NCBI RefSeq assembly: GCF_052324685.1
Contig: NC_135212.1
Location: forward strand, 24,341,762-24,405,761
DNA length: 64,000 nucleotides
Direction of reading: 5' to 3'
Origin: Brachyhypopomus gauderio
Lineage: Eukaryota > Chordata > Actinopteri > Gymnotiformes > Hypopomidae
The translations under genes and the position numbers were made by a program. The first letter of the stretch is position 1. Each line of letters opens with the position of its first letter. Below the pieces are notes generated by a model that was given only the letters and a program-made list of their open reading frames with translations, ran no database searches and had not been told where the DNA came from. Positions 38,689-51,701 of this stretch are shown here, one piece after another.

Positions 38689-41600
38689 TCAGTCCAGCGA
38701 GATGACGTCCGAGATGGAGCCGTATATGACGGAGGCGGCGGTGTCCGAGCGCGAGCGTGACACGACGTTGTGGGCGTGGCCGTCCCGCAGGCTCCCGGAG
38801 GACACCAGGCTGCCGCCGCCCCCCCCGCCGCCATTGGCCGCCGCCAGCGAGCCGCTCACCGGGTTGGCCGGCTGATCCAGGTACAGCTGGGACGAGCCGT
38901 ACGAGGGCATGAAGCGGTTGAGGAGCAGCTCGTGGTCCTCGGACGCCGAGGCGGAGGCGGACGCAGCGGCCGCAGCTGCCATGACCATGTTATAGTGCTG
39001 CGGGAGGGACAGCGGACAAGAGACAACGAGAGGGGACAACTGAGCTGCATGCAGGACGGCTCACACTGGACATTTGACATTTCAGAAGAGCAATAGCCGA
39101 TAAAGACACTAGAAGCCCCATGCACAGCATTTTCAATTGCCAGTTAACCCAGAACAAAGCAAGACCTAGATTAAAAGCTTACCGGGTGATTTTCCCCTTG
39201 TAAAAATGAAAAGAAATTTAGATCTGTGGAACAAAAATAAAACAAAATAAGAATAGTGGGTATTAAAAATACCAGAAAAGATGCCCAAGTCTCTCCTCTC
39301 GTGCCCATTTCTCCACCATAGCAATTGCTCTGGAGTGAATGAAGAGGCTATGCAATGCAGTAGTTAATACATCAAACATCTGAACAGGTGCCACAATCCC
39401 CATTAAGCACCCCCTGACCAGTGGGCAGTTTGAGCAGGTACCTGATAGGTCGCTGGGCGTGTGGTAATAGTGGCGGTAGTCCTGGATGAGAGGAGGAGGA
39501 GGGGGGATGTAGCTCGTCTCCACCGGCGGCATGCTAGGGGCTCGTGTCACCGGGGACGCTTGATGATGAAGATTCAACACCCTGCTCGTGTGCGAAAAGG
39601 ACGTACAGAAGATGAGAGAGGAGATTGCGGGACAAACCTGTGAAGTGGGCGTGCACCGTGGCGGAGACCGACCCTTTACTGATGGGAGGTGAGGCGGGTG
39701 AGAGAGACGGGCAGGCGCGTTTGGGAGGAGGTTCGTCGTCGTTGTCATCATCTGAGGAGCTGTCCAGTGTCAGGTCAATCACTTCCACCTTTTTACTGTT
39801 GCTGCTATGCGATGAAATGTTTCTGTGTTCAGACACCACTGGCCGACACGAACCTGAACAGACCAACAAAGAAGGAATCAATAATAGTTGGAATAAGTGT
39901 CGTGGTAGCTCACGAATACGGTTTCACTTTCACTCCAGAAAAGAAATCTATGTCAGCGTCTGTGTCTTTTAATAGCTGATACTTCACTTTGGATAACATT
40001 TTGACATTTGATTTGTTACAATTTTGTCTTGGTATACTTGCCCCAGGGGCTTTACTATTGGTTTTAGCAGAGATAATTAAAATTGTGTCCTGTATTTAAA
40101 ACTACTTTTCTGTATTGGAATATCACCAGGTTCAGCTTTAAATGCAAATGAGCAATTCACAACAAAACATATATATTTACATAGAGAGTTTTTGTTAAAC
40201 AAAAAGATCCCAAAGTGTTTCCCAGTCTTAAGCAATTCTACTCGAGTCCTCTAGAGGGCAGGAAAGTGTGAGTTTGCAGTGCGTACCCTCCAGACCATTT
40301 GAAGAAGCAGACACCTCCTGCACCACCTTCTTAGATCTCATAGGAGCCCAGTTGCCATCTTCCTTAAACTGGATCTCATCACAGTCTACACAACTGTTCA
40401 GAATCTCCATGAACAACCTGGACACAACAAGACAACCGGACCTCTTAACATCTCATCAGTTTAACATCTCAACACGTTTCTAGAGTTACTGAAACCTCTT
40501 CACTCAGTAGGTTTCTAGAGTTACTGAAACCTCTTCACTCAGTAGGTTTTCTAGAATTACAGTTTCTACAGTTACAGAAAAACTACACATGCAGGTTAAC
40601 AAAGGGCAAAAGAAGTAAAAACCTGGTCCACTGGTGAACCAAAGGCATGTGCAGAAGAAGATATGCACCATTTCTAACAGGAAGACATGTAAAGTGAGCA
40701 TCGTGTGCTTCTAGTAGTGACCAGTAGGTTAAGTTCTCTTTGATGAATAACAAAGAGTGACTACAACCAGGTTAACATTTGTCTAAAGTGCCACCTGTGG
40801 AGATGTCTTATGCTGAACAAATACAGGATCCCCAGCTGGGTGTGTTAAACGTTTCATTGAAACTTTGGGTGTTTCTTAAACAAGGCTATCAGAACACCAA
40901 TATCTCCCAGCACAGACTGGTGGTTTAGGTTGTCTAACAGAAATCCCGCAACCTAGAGATGTTTGGATCCTCTCTGCCTCAGCTGGTCCGCAGTAACAGG
41001 AGTGTGAGGTGAAGGCCCACTGACCCGTCGATGATGAGGTGCTCGTATGGAGCCTTCTTGTCGCAGACTGGACAGACCCAGGTGGGCTTCTTCTCATTCA
41101 TCTGGATGTAGAGCGTAGCATCAAAGCACTGCAGGTGCGAGCAGGTCAGTGCTCGACAGGGAATCATCAGCCGCATCTTCCCCAGCTGCCATTCACACAC
41201 ACACACGCACGCACAACACACATACGCACCGCAACAACACCACACACACACACACAACAACAACACACATGCACCACCACACACACACACGCGCACACAA
41301 CAACAACAACAACAACACACTCACAAAACACACACACACACCACAATCCTCAGAATCCTCACTTCTCAGGACTAGCATGTGTCAGATTAGTACTCAATGT
41401 TTAGGAAATGTTCTATACTGTGTTACAGAGAACTACTGCACAACCAGCTGAATATGAGCCGAGTCAACAGCCTGCTGGCAAAGTGGGCCAGTCCAGCCCC
41501 GGGGGTCTAGGAGGGCGGGGCCAGTGTGAGAGGAATCGAAGCTAGACTAGCGCAGGGGACACTGGAAAAGCACGACCATCTCAGACAATGGTGAGCAAAC

Positions 41601-44600
41601 AGGTGACCAAGTAACAGATGCGTTATTCTGCAAGAAGCATCTGATGGTTATTTGTTATATTACTACTTTTAAAAGGTTACCATGTGCATAGAATCATGTT
41701 GAAAGACCAATCTAAAAAAACAAACAAAAAAAAGCTGCATACCGGACAAAGTAGAGAGACTCTGAGACTAGTGGTGGCGATCTCACTGTCGGGGTCGGCC
41801 GTCAGCTTCTCTTTGACTGTTGAGATTTTAAACATACAAAGAAATGAAAATAAATTCTAAAATCAAGCACATGTCCAAGAGGCAGATACTAATAGGAAAG
41901 CTTCAGCCATGCGTCATTCGATCTGCTGCGTCCTCTAGTGAACCCACTGAGAGCTCTGGAGTGGTCTGGGTTCCTGATCCCTTTGGCCCGGAGTCTCTGC
42001 AGCAGCACGGAGGAAGTCTGCTGCCGCACGAGGTACACCGCCATGGAGTAGCTCTAAACATACAACAGAACCGCGCTTAAGAGACGCCTTGCGCCGTGGA
42101 ACAGTTTTCCGGAGTTTTCCGCGGCAGCCCGTGGTCTTTACTCACCCTCCCGATTTCTGATGTCCATGACACCACGATAGTATTAGGGACAGTTGTGGAT
42201 AAGCGCACCAGAGAGGTGATGTTGATGGGTCTGCTTGGCCGCTTTGGCTCGACTCCGTTCTTAGTTGGAGGGAGATAACCCTGAGACAAGCAGAGATGAG
42301 ATTACCAGCCACAGATATGGCTCAAAGTACGAGGTTGAAACTTATTAACATACATCAAAGCTAAACATGGTCACTTTTCAATGATCCCTTTTTAAAAATA
42401 ATCTGCTGTACAGAACAAAAATGTGTCTAAGAGATTAACTAAATTAACCAAGAGATGCTAAGCATCTGTTTCTGTAACTACCACACTAACACTTCACTAC
42501 TAAGCCTCAATTAAAGACGGCTACAGTGGAGAGATGTCCCCCATCAACCATGCTGGCCTCGTTCTCCTACAGAGGTGCTCTGACAAGCCCAAACTCACGG
42601 GAAGGTTGCACGGCTTCCCGTTGACCTTCACACAGAGGTTGGGGGGGAAATGGTCTTCCTGAGGACAACTCGTCTCCGAGAGGCAAAACCTGCATGAGCG
42701 AAGCAGACAGCACCTGGGTGATGACATGGGACCACTGGAGGAATGCGTGGGAAAGGTCTTCACTGAGCAACAACCCCCCCCAAACACACACATGCATGCA
42801 CACCCACACACATGCACACACAACCCTCTAAACCTTCTGGAAGAGTTCTCGATGAGAATGATCCGAGAGTACGCTCATATGTACCTTACACATGCGAAAT
42901 GAAGACACGTTCAAAGATAAGCATTCTCCACATTATTCCTTTATCAATTTCATCATGCATTGTTGTAAATCATGTGATCTTAATAATCTTAAAAAAAATA
43001 ATAATAAAAGGAATCTTTCATTGTTTACTCAGATTAATAACATATTGTTTTTCTCTCTCGGGGACTCTGTGCTCGTCATACCTTAGCTGAACTTGCACTG
43101 AGAAGTCACATTTGGTCCCAGAGATGTCCCTGTAAAAACGGAGGGGGGGATGTGAGAAGACGAGTGAGAATCAGCATACCAAGCATTCTGAAGAACAGCT
43201 TGGACGTGTTTGAGACACCAGGGCATTGTGGGAGAGACCAACACTAACTGCTAGCTCATGCGCTCCAGAGCTACACTATCAGCTCATTAGAAGTTGGTTA
43301 AACTGACTACATTTCCAGTTCCCATGGCCCAACTATTTGAAAGCTGGAGCGAACATTTGGATTTCAGTATTCAGCTGAGTTAAGTGAGTAGCCGGCCCTC
43401 CCCCAACACTTACATTGAGCTGCTGATCTGTTGGACTTGTTGAGGCGTCAATGCAAATGCAAAACACGTTTCCTGAAACCTCTGATTGTTGTCTGAGGCT
43501 GAAGAACAATAGAGGAGGGGAGACAGGAAGATGAGGCATGATAACACTGGTGTGGTATCATCCACAGACCAAAGACAGCAAAGATCAACCTAATGGTGGT
43601 GAACGTGAGGGAAGGTTCACTGTTTTTTATCATTGCTATCAGGAGGTCACACGGCCATGTGGGAAAGTTGCTGTGGCAAAGTTGCTTCATGGTTAATGAA
43701 AAACAAAAGTAAATAAAAAATCCCAAGCAAAACTTCTTACTATTCAAACTCAGTTTTAAGCACCAGAAAGAACAAAGAGGAAAATCCCAGAACAGTTTGT
43801 GAATGTGACACATGGACTTATTCAGAAAGTATTTAGCAGAAATGCACCTGAATTTAACAAAGACAAATGTTACAGATTATTAAGACATTCCATATACCAG
43901 AAAAAACACTGTACCAAAAACAAACACATTTCCTCTTAAAAAGGACTAACAGCGCTCCTCTTTGTGGTATACAACCCTAGCACAAATGCTTGTGCTCATG
44001 TTAATAGCCAAACTGCAACAGGTCCAAAAATACACCCCCCCCCCCCCCCAACTTACGCAACACAATCTCCTCAAAGCAAGGAAGGACTTGAAGAGTGTGG
44101 GAGATAAGAGAGCAGCCGTAGCCCAGATCACACAGCAAGGCCCTCTGTTTTACACAACCTATCACAGGATGTGCCTTTTAGCCACACCACACCATCACAC
44201 CTTGGAGAGCTAACGGGCTTTTCCTCTCTTCCACCGAGTCAGAGAGAGCGAGAGAGATGTTGCGATGAACAAGTGTATTAGTCTATTATGATTTTTAAAT
44301 GATGGTCTAATAAGTAAAATAAATAACAGGGGGAAATTGCACTTTAAGGTTAAGAGCACCAGGAGAGCTTTCTCTAGAGCAGAGTGAGATAATCTTTGTG
44401 TGGTAGGTAAACTACGGGCTGATAACTCGCTTTCTGAGTCCTTAATCAGACAGTGAATGTTTGGCAGTTCGAAACAAAATACTGGGTCCACACACTTGTC
44501 AAAATTTAAGATACTACCCATGATTAAAGCTTGTTAATCTTATTATTATTATAAATTATACAATTTCTGTCACTTTGCCCGTGATATGTAATCTGTAGTA

Positions 44601-44959
44601 TTGTATGATTTGTATTTAAATAGACAAACAATTTGTTGCATGATTAATTTGTAACGAGCCTTTTTTTTGTGCTTGTTTGTGGAGTGTGGCTAATGTCCAC
44701 GTTGCTCCTGCTAACAGAGATGGTGAATGCGTGGACCGATTTCAATCCCTCGAAGCCCCGGCTAGACTGAAACACTGATTTAGACAATTCCTCTGCTTAA
44801 TATCTCCCATATTATTAACAGCTATACTAAAGCTGTACAGAGACCAAGTCGTAATTTCCCCCAGATTTTATGTATTTCATTTTAGTCCATTTTGTTAATA
44901 TTCCATTTTGTTGCATTTTTTAATAATCTCTTCCCAAAAAACATTCAATACCGACTGGA

Positions 44960-45027
<68 letters not shown>

Positions 45028-48000
45028 CAGCTCTGTCCAACTCATCCTTCCCTCTGACCTTAGCCCTTTATATTTAATACCACAGCTATATATAGCCTCC
45101 TTGGCCTGAGTCCAGTCTGATAAGACATAAATCACTCGGAGGCACCTTGAGGTCCACGCCACTAAGTGGCAAGAATGGCCGGTGGAAAACAACGCCACTC
45201 ACCCAGGCTGGTGGGCTTGATCAGCTCATCCAGCACGTCGTAGAAAGGCAGCCTCTGGAGCTTGACGTCCGGGTGGACGGGGTGAAGGGCGGCAGGAAGG
45301 TGCGGAAGACCCAGCTCGTGCTTCGGCCCCAGCAGAGACACGGGCAGCATGGGAGACGCGGCTCCGTGGCCGTCGAAGCCCAGCGGGGTCAGGCTGGGCG
45401 GCAGGCCGCCGGGCCCAGCGCCCGTGGTGGAGTGGACTCCCGGGAGCGACAGGTCTGTAGGAGCCACCATCTTGGTGGGGAAGCGGCGGCGATACAGCTC
45501 CTTGATCTTCATCTGCACAGCAGGGCTGCAGCCGGCCTTCAGGAGGTGGAGAGCTTTGGTCAAGAGTTCGTGCTTTCGTCCGTGCTTGTTGCGGCCTGCG
45601 TATCCCAGAAGTACCTGTAGCTCCGAAACACGCAGGCTCATCACCATTTGCTGTTTGTAGCCCAGAGAGACAGAAAAGGAAACAAACTTCAGTGGTGCTG
45701 CTAGAAATGAGATAAAACAGAAAACAAAAGATACGGTACAATAAGTAAGTGAGAAAGACAGTCCTGATGAAGCCATGTGCCAAAATTTGGGCATGCACCA
45801 TAAGATCCATATGTTACAGTAAGGCTCATATGTTTCCAGTTGGCACTAGACAAGTAACATCACACAAAAACCAGCTTAATCTCAATAAATGATGTTTAAT
45901 GCAGCATACACCCACCCTGCACATATATTCAACATTTAGCAGCAAGGCTCAAAGTAAACACAACACCTATGCGTTGTAAGCAGTGTGTGCTAGACAGCTT
46001 GAACCAGCTCAAACTCCCCAACCTCCAGTCGCATTACATGCCTGAAACTGAGATGACTCAGACCACAATTATCTTGTGTCAAACTAATAAATACTGGATG
46101 TAAGAGACAGAAGGAATCAGATCATTTCCTTTTCTCAGAACCACCAAATTGACGTAAATTATAAAAAACACTTTTTCCCCCCTAAGGGTGAGACGTGGAT
46201 GTGTTTTCATATGAAATGAATCAACTAAGGCCCTGTGAATGAAGGTCCACCCAGTCCCACTGATTAGCTGCAGTTCTGATGAAGTTACAGATGTGATGGG
46301 CAATTCCTCCAAATGAACTCATTGTGAGCTTTGAACCATCTGAGACATAACGAAACATGACTAATGCTCTCACAGTTCTTAAATATTTTAAAACTAAACA
46401 CTAAGGGTACCTAACATTTGGTTTCTATTAAAACTACGGCCAGAGAGGACTAGATGAGAAGATAGCGGGGGAGGGGGAAGATGGAGTCAAACCTCCAACC
46501 AGTGAGACTTCATAACACAAGTGAAGCTCACACCCAGAGAACGCAAACGGCACAGCACATACCAGTAGCTCCTTTGTCGTCCATCTTTACGTACGAGGAC
46601 TAATCAGTACGTTGCAAAGTGCCATGTGGACAACTGATATAAACAGACAAAAGCATTCATTTTAAGAATCCTGACCACACCCCCCACAAACACATAGCCC
46701 CGGTGCGTCGGAGTTGGGAGAGGCAGCACTCGGAACCTCATCATTACTTGGCAGTGGCACAGACCAACTCCCAAAGTACACCAGTAGGGTGGAGTAGTCC
46801 ACTGTCTGCATTTTGGCTCGTCTTAAACAAAAACATTAACAAAAGGAGTTTATTATAGCCCTAATCAAGAATGTTGTATGTTGAATGTTGTAATGTCATA
46901 TCCAGAGTAACTTGCATATTACGCTTCTTAGAAAGGTTGTCAGTTGCCTACTTGTGAGGCTACTGGGATTCTGATACTAAATGCACAACCTAACATGCAC
47001 ACAGCTTGTTTGAATGGAATATTCCATAGATGTAAACATATTGCTCCGTTTAGGGTGCACGGAGTATATAGGCTCATTCAATATGTTCAATCGGAATAAT
47101 TCATTCAGCAAAGGTTTCTGCACGTAAACATTACCAGTGAACTAAAACCAGCAGCCAGCAAACTGAAACATTCGGGTGAAGAACCTTGTTGCACTATTAG
47201 TATTTTAGTGCACTGTGCATTAGTATTCCAGGTTAACTCAGCCCAGAAAACATTGCTCTTATAATCAGAGAATCACAGAACTTTGGATCAAATCACAACA
47301 AGAACTTGGCAGCTGTTCTGGGAGGGCAGGCAGAGGCCCAGCACTCAGTAATGCCACCACAGCACTTCAAACAGATCAAAGGTGGATAATAGGAGATTCC
47401 GTTCTAATGGCCAGCCTGGTTGGATAGATTCAAGTAGAGGTTCAAAAGAAAAGAGCTCAGAAATTAGGCTAACGGCCTCAGATGTAGTACAGCCAGCTAA
47501 AGGTAGCATCTGGAACAAAGTTCAATGTTATTATGTCCAGTACAACAAAGGTCTACCTAGCAAGCTATTAATGGGTTTTTCTGAGCCTCGCACATTCATA
47601 TTCTGTGTTTGCTGCTAAATAAAAAACAACAACATCAGCTAACTGAGATTCACTATTCCATAGAAGGAAGTGTCTTCTCAAAAAGCAGGTAATTTGTCAC
47701 AAGTGAACTTACTCTTTACAAAAACCACAATCAGGATTATGATGTACAGTGGGGCCTTATGACAAGGACAAAATACTAGTCAATACCATCGTGACTGGCA
47801 ATGTATATTGTATATATCTATATATGCATGTCTTTCAATATATAACATTACTACTGAAAACCATGAAGCGACAGTCAAAGAGACTGTTGATGAATGCCAT
47901 AAGGCATTTAATACACACATATATATAATACATACAGATATATAAACAGATATGTAATACACTTATCTGGAATTACTAGGTTAGGATGCTCAGATTATGC

Positions 48001-51000
48001 AATTAAAAAAACATGTGATATGACAGCAGACCCGTCAGCAAAGCCTTCTATGATTTTGCACTAGTGCTGTCATGATACTTCAATAAGACGATACGACTAC
48101 CAACCATGCTCAGAAGATTAAATAATTTTACATCATTTAACACTAACCATTAGGGGTGGGAATTGTTTACTATCTCACAATTTGATTAGATTCCGATTTT
48201 GGGGGCCACGATTCGATTCAAAATCTATTTTCGTTTCAAAATGATTTTCGATTAAAAAAAACAATTTGATTTATAAAAATTTCTGCTTCAGTCTATAAAA
48301 TCTACATGATCTACTACAGTCTGCTTTGCAAGACAGAATGACAAATACAGAAAATAACGTATCTTTCACTTTTAATTAACAAAAATAATGTGCTTTGGTA
48401 AAATAAAATGCTTTTTGTTGTGTTACCAAAATTCTTTAGCTTCATTTTGCAAACTCTCAGGGCTTGCTCGGATGCAGTTCCCCCAGCCGTTACTGTGGTT
48501 GCTTCTCGTTTAATGGTGTCTCGTCACCTCTCTCTGTTATGCTTTCTCTTTACTTATTCGAGTATCTATCTCCTGCCTCGCTTCCTGACTTATCTCAAGT
48601 TTTCCCAATCCTGTTACTTTTGGCATTTTTTGCCAGTTACTTCTGCTGGCGTCCTTGGTTTCATTTTCGTGTTGCATTTATCCGCGCTGTTTTTTAGTTA
48701 CTGTTGTTATTTTGCTTCTTTCTCCCGTCTGAGTGTTATTTTCCACGCGTTGTATTTTCTATTTACTCCGTGCCCTCATGGCATTTGTTTCTATTCTTTT
48801 GCGCGTCGAGTCTTCGGCGTTGTTTTGTTTGTTTGTTTGTTCTGGGTCGCTGTGCGCGTTTCCCTCTCGCTAATGCATGTGACGAGTATAAAACGTCTTG
48901 ATCTTGTGAGCTGGCACTTGGGTCCACCCTTCTCTATATTATTTCACTTGGGTGCACCCTTCTCTATATTATTTCAAGCAGCGTGTACGTTCCCGTGCTC
49001 ACCGCGTTACACAAGCCTTGCACACGAGCTACATTGTGTCAAGTTCGGTCTTCCCCGGCATTCGGTAAAAACCAAAATGAACCCATATTTTTGCCTTAAA
49101 TGAAGACGGGACAGGTTGAATATCTCTTTCCTCCATTTGTTTTGAAACTTATCCGCACATGAGTGTGTCCCAGAATCTGCTGCGTAAAGTCTCGTGTAAT
49201 TTTGTAATTACCTAACACGAGTTTTCACCACGACTTAGAATCAATTTTGGGACATTTAAATTGATTCTGAATTGTAGTAAATGAGAATCAATTTTTGATA
49301 TATGAATCGTTTTTTTGGCACACCTCTACTAACCATTTTGAAGGCATTCTTTAGAAGCATAAAAAATGGCCAAATATTCACATCGATTTTTATAAGCTTT
49401 AACTCATTTTATAACAATGACTCCTCATAACAAATGCAATAATACAAAACAAAACATTGTGTGTGCATATATGTTAGTCCAATCCACACTGAGGTGTGTG
49501 CAGACAGAGACAAGCAGAAATACAGCTAGTGTGTCAACAACCTTAACAACCAAAGTCTACAGTTTTTATCAACACAGGGAACACAGGGAACTCGGCTGGG
49601 GCCGAGGTTGCATGTGAGAAAGCCCACATACAAGTTACATATGTGCACAATGACAGAAAGATCATTACTTTGTAAAAAAGCAAGAGTGAGATGATTTTTA
49701 CAAATGCTGCTTTCTGGAATCCTTGGTCCTGATTAACATTTCTCGTCAAAGTATCGTGTCGAGTAGACACAATATCCAAAACATAAAAACGTCCAGCTCC
49801 AAACAAACTACACACGGGTGCTCGTTACCACGTACCATTCAACAGTAATAATGTATCGAAGTGTGAATGTGTATAGTAAAATAACTGTAGCTTATGTGGC
49901 CATAACTAAACATACAGCTCACAACAAACATATAGCTACCAATGTTAGCAACACAAATTTCACATGATTCAAAAACGTTAGTTACACCAGCTGGACGTCT
50001 ACGTTAGTTACACCAGCTGAACGTCTACGTTAGTTACACCAGCTGTACGTCTACATTAGTTACACCAGCTGTACGTCTACGTTAGTTACACCAGCTGAAC
50101 GTCTACGTTAGTTACACCAGCTGAACGTCTACGTTAGTTACCCAGCTGTACGTCTACGTTAGTTACACCAGCTGAACGTCTACGTTAGTTACCCCAGCTG
50201 AACGTCTACGTTAGTTACCCCAGCTGAACGTCTACGTTAGTTACCCCAGCTGAACGTCTACGTTAGTTACCCCAGCTGTACGTCTACGTTAGTTACCCCA
50301 GCTGAACGTCTACGTTAGTTACCCCAGCTGAACGTCTACGTTAGTTACCCCAGCTGAACGTCTACGTTAGTTACACCAGCTGTACGTCTACATTAGTTAC
50401 ACCAGCTGAACGTCTACATTAGTTACCCCAGCTGTACATCTACATTAGTTACCCCAGCTGTACATCTACATTAGTTACACCAGCTGAACATCTACATTAG
50501 TTACACCAGCTGTACATCTACATTAGTTACACCAGCTGTACATCTACATTAGTTACACCAGCTGTACATCTACATTAGTTACACCAGCTGTACATCTACA
50601 TTAGTTACACCAGCTGTACATCTACATTAGTTACCCAGCTGTACATCTACATTAGTTACCCAGCTGAACATCTACATTAGTTACCCAGCTGAACATCTAC
50701 ATTAGTTACACCAGCTGAACATCTACATTAGTTACACCAGCTGTACATCTACATTAGTTACCCAGCTGTACATCTACATTAGTTACCCAGCTGAACATCT
50801 ACATTAGTTACCCAGCTGAACATCTACATTAGTTACACCAGCTGAACATCTACATTAGTTACACCAGCTGAACATCTACATTAGTTACCCCAGCTGAACA
50901 TCTACATTAGTTACACCAGCTGAACATCTACATTAGTTACCCCAGCTGAACATCTACATTAGTTACACCAGCTGTACATCTACATTAGTTACACCAGCTG

Positions 51001-51701
51001 TACATCTACATTAGTTACCCAGCTGTACATCTACATTAGTTACACCAGCTGAACATCTACATTAGTTACACCAGCTGAACATCTACATTAGTTACACCAG
51101 CTGTACATCTACATTAGTTACACCAGCTGAACATCTACATTAGTTACACCAGCTGAACATCTACATTAGTTACACCAGCTGTACATCTACATTAGTTACA
51201 CCAGCTGTACATCTACATTAGTTACCCAGCTGTACATCTACATTAGTTACACCAGCTGAACATCTACATTAGTTACACCAGCTGAACATCTACAATAGTT
51301 ACCCAGCTGAACATCTACATTAGTTACACCAGCTGAACATCTACATTAGTTACACCAGCTGAACATCTACATTAGTTACCCAGCTGAACATCTACATTAG
51401 TTACCCAGCTGGCTGGCGGGGTAGCTAGCGTACTAGCCATGTTAGCTAGCTAGCAACTTAGCTAGGTTAGCTACCGAGTTGACACAACCAAGTCTCAACA
51501 TCACAACAATAACAATGTTCATCGATGCCGAAACGAAGCTAGTACCGTAGCTTCGTCGTTAAAGGTCCGTTTAACGCGTCGCTACATGTAAAGAAAACAC
51601 ACCACATACCACACAGAGCAATCGAAAATGTTCCAAATAGAAATTGTATCAATAGTAATTTTCTGGCTACGCTTTACCTTCAATTCCGCACTCTCCGCCA
51701 T
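38689..51701 (-). CDS. pias1: PIAS1 SUMO E3 ligase, 14 exons, 657 aa
   Basis: Coding exons: 51678-51701, 45203-45650, 43414-43498, 43082-43129, 42599-42689, 42146-42280, 41948-42053, 41743-41816, 41025-41185, 40287-40417, 39673-39853, 39442-39581, 39183-39223 and 38689-38997. They sum to 1974 bases in unbroken phase; human PIAS1 is 651 residues. The N-terminal SAP domain (about 11-45) contains LXXLL at 19-23 (LQVLL). The PINIT motif is at 250-254. The SP-RING (about 320-400) has Cys352-Ser-His354, Cys357, Cys375 and Cys378. The SUMO-interacting motif VIDL is at 459-462, followed by a Ser/Asp/Glu acidic patch. The Ser-rich tail holds Ala/Ser and Gly runs and ends SISDVISLD. The protein transfers SUMO from UBC9 to nuclear targets and modulates STAT1 and other transcription factors. 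The fish copy (a/b) cannot be assigned. Confidence 0.97.
40248..40261 (+). promoter_or_regulatory. CTCF-like motif next to pias1 exon 10
   Basis: CCTCTAGAGGGCAG matches CCASYAGRKGGCRS except for T at the third base. It lies about 25 bases past the exon 10 donor. Motif only. Confidence 0.35.
40494..40564. repeat. Tandem duplication of about 35 bp
   Basis: A unit containing GTTTCTAGAGTTACTGAAAC and CTCTTCACTCAGTAG is present in direct tandem copies, with a third partial copy before and after. It lies in intron 9 of pias1, just upstream of exon 10. Confidence 0.75.
41194..41341. repeat. CA-rich / CAA microsatellite
   Basis: A roughly 150-base mix of (CA)n, (CAA)n and ACGC interruptions begins about 8 bases upstream of the acceptor of pias1 exon 9 (41185). 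On the minus strand it is GT/TTG-rich, so it replaces the usual polypyrimidine tract region with a GT-rich one. Confidence 0.85.
44959..45023. repeat. (AG)n microsatellite
   Basis: About 30 uninterrupted AG dinucleotides in intron 2 of pias1. Confidence 0.95.
48151..49328. mobile_element. Non-autonomous hAT element, 1.18 kb, with 8-bp TSD
   Basis: The ends are TAGGGGTG and CACCTCTA (imperfect terminal inverted repeats). Subterminal sequence full of GATTCGATT/GAATCAATT motifs is shared in inverse orientation by both ends. The element is flanked by a perfect 8-bp duplication CTAACCAT at 48143-48150 and 49329-49336, the hallmark of hAT insertion. It contains a 30-bp tandem duplication (48915-48974). 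A 231-residue hydrophobic open frame (48408-49103, plus) has no transposase signature and starts within AT-rich repeat, so it is probably chance. It lies in intron 1 of pias1. Confidence 0.9.
49975..51411. repeat. 26-bp minisatellite, about 55 units, in pias1 intron 1
   Basis: The unit GTTAGTTACACCAGCTGAAC-GTCTAC is repeated for about 1.4 kb. Variant units of 24-26 bases differ by CACC/CCC/CC and GAAC/GTAC changes. Nearly every unit carries the palindrome CAGCTG, a bHLH E-box core. Units left of about 50,430 carry CpG forms (ACGTCTACG), while those to the right carry CA forms (ACATCTACA). The array ends about 265 bases from the first coding exon of pias1, in intron 1, and runs into a GCTAGC-rich stretch (51415-51475). 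Confidence 0.97.

Noticed and set aside
45226..45810. A second 194-codon frame overlapping pias1 exon 2
   Set aside because: It is an alternate-frame shadow. The 149-codon PIAS1 frame carries the SAP-domain end and has exact splice sites.
48408..49103. A 231-codon open frame with many hydrophobic residues
   Set aside because: It lies wholly inside the non-autonomous hAT element, includes its 30-bp duplication and has no transposase or other family motif. The Phe/Leu/Ser content reflects the pyrimidine-rich DNA.
49975..51411. Possible CRISPR-like array
   Set aside because: There are no unique spacers between repeats. The units are directly contiguous, and the window is a vertebrate genome.
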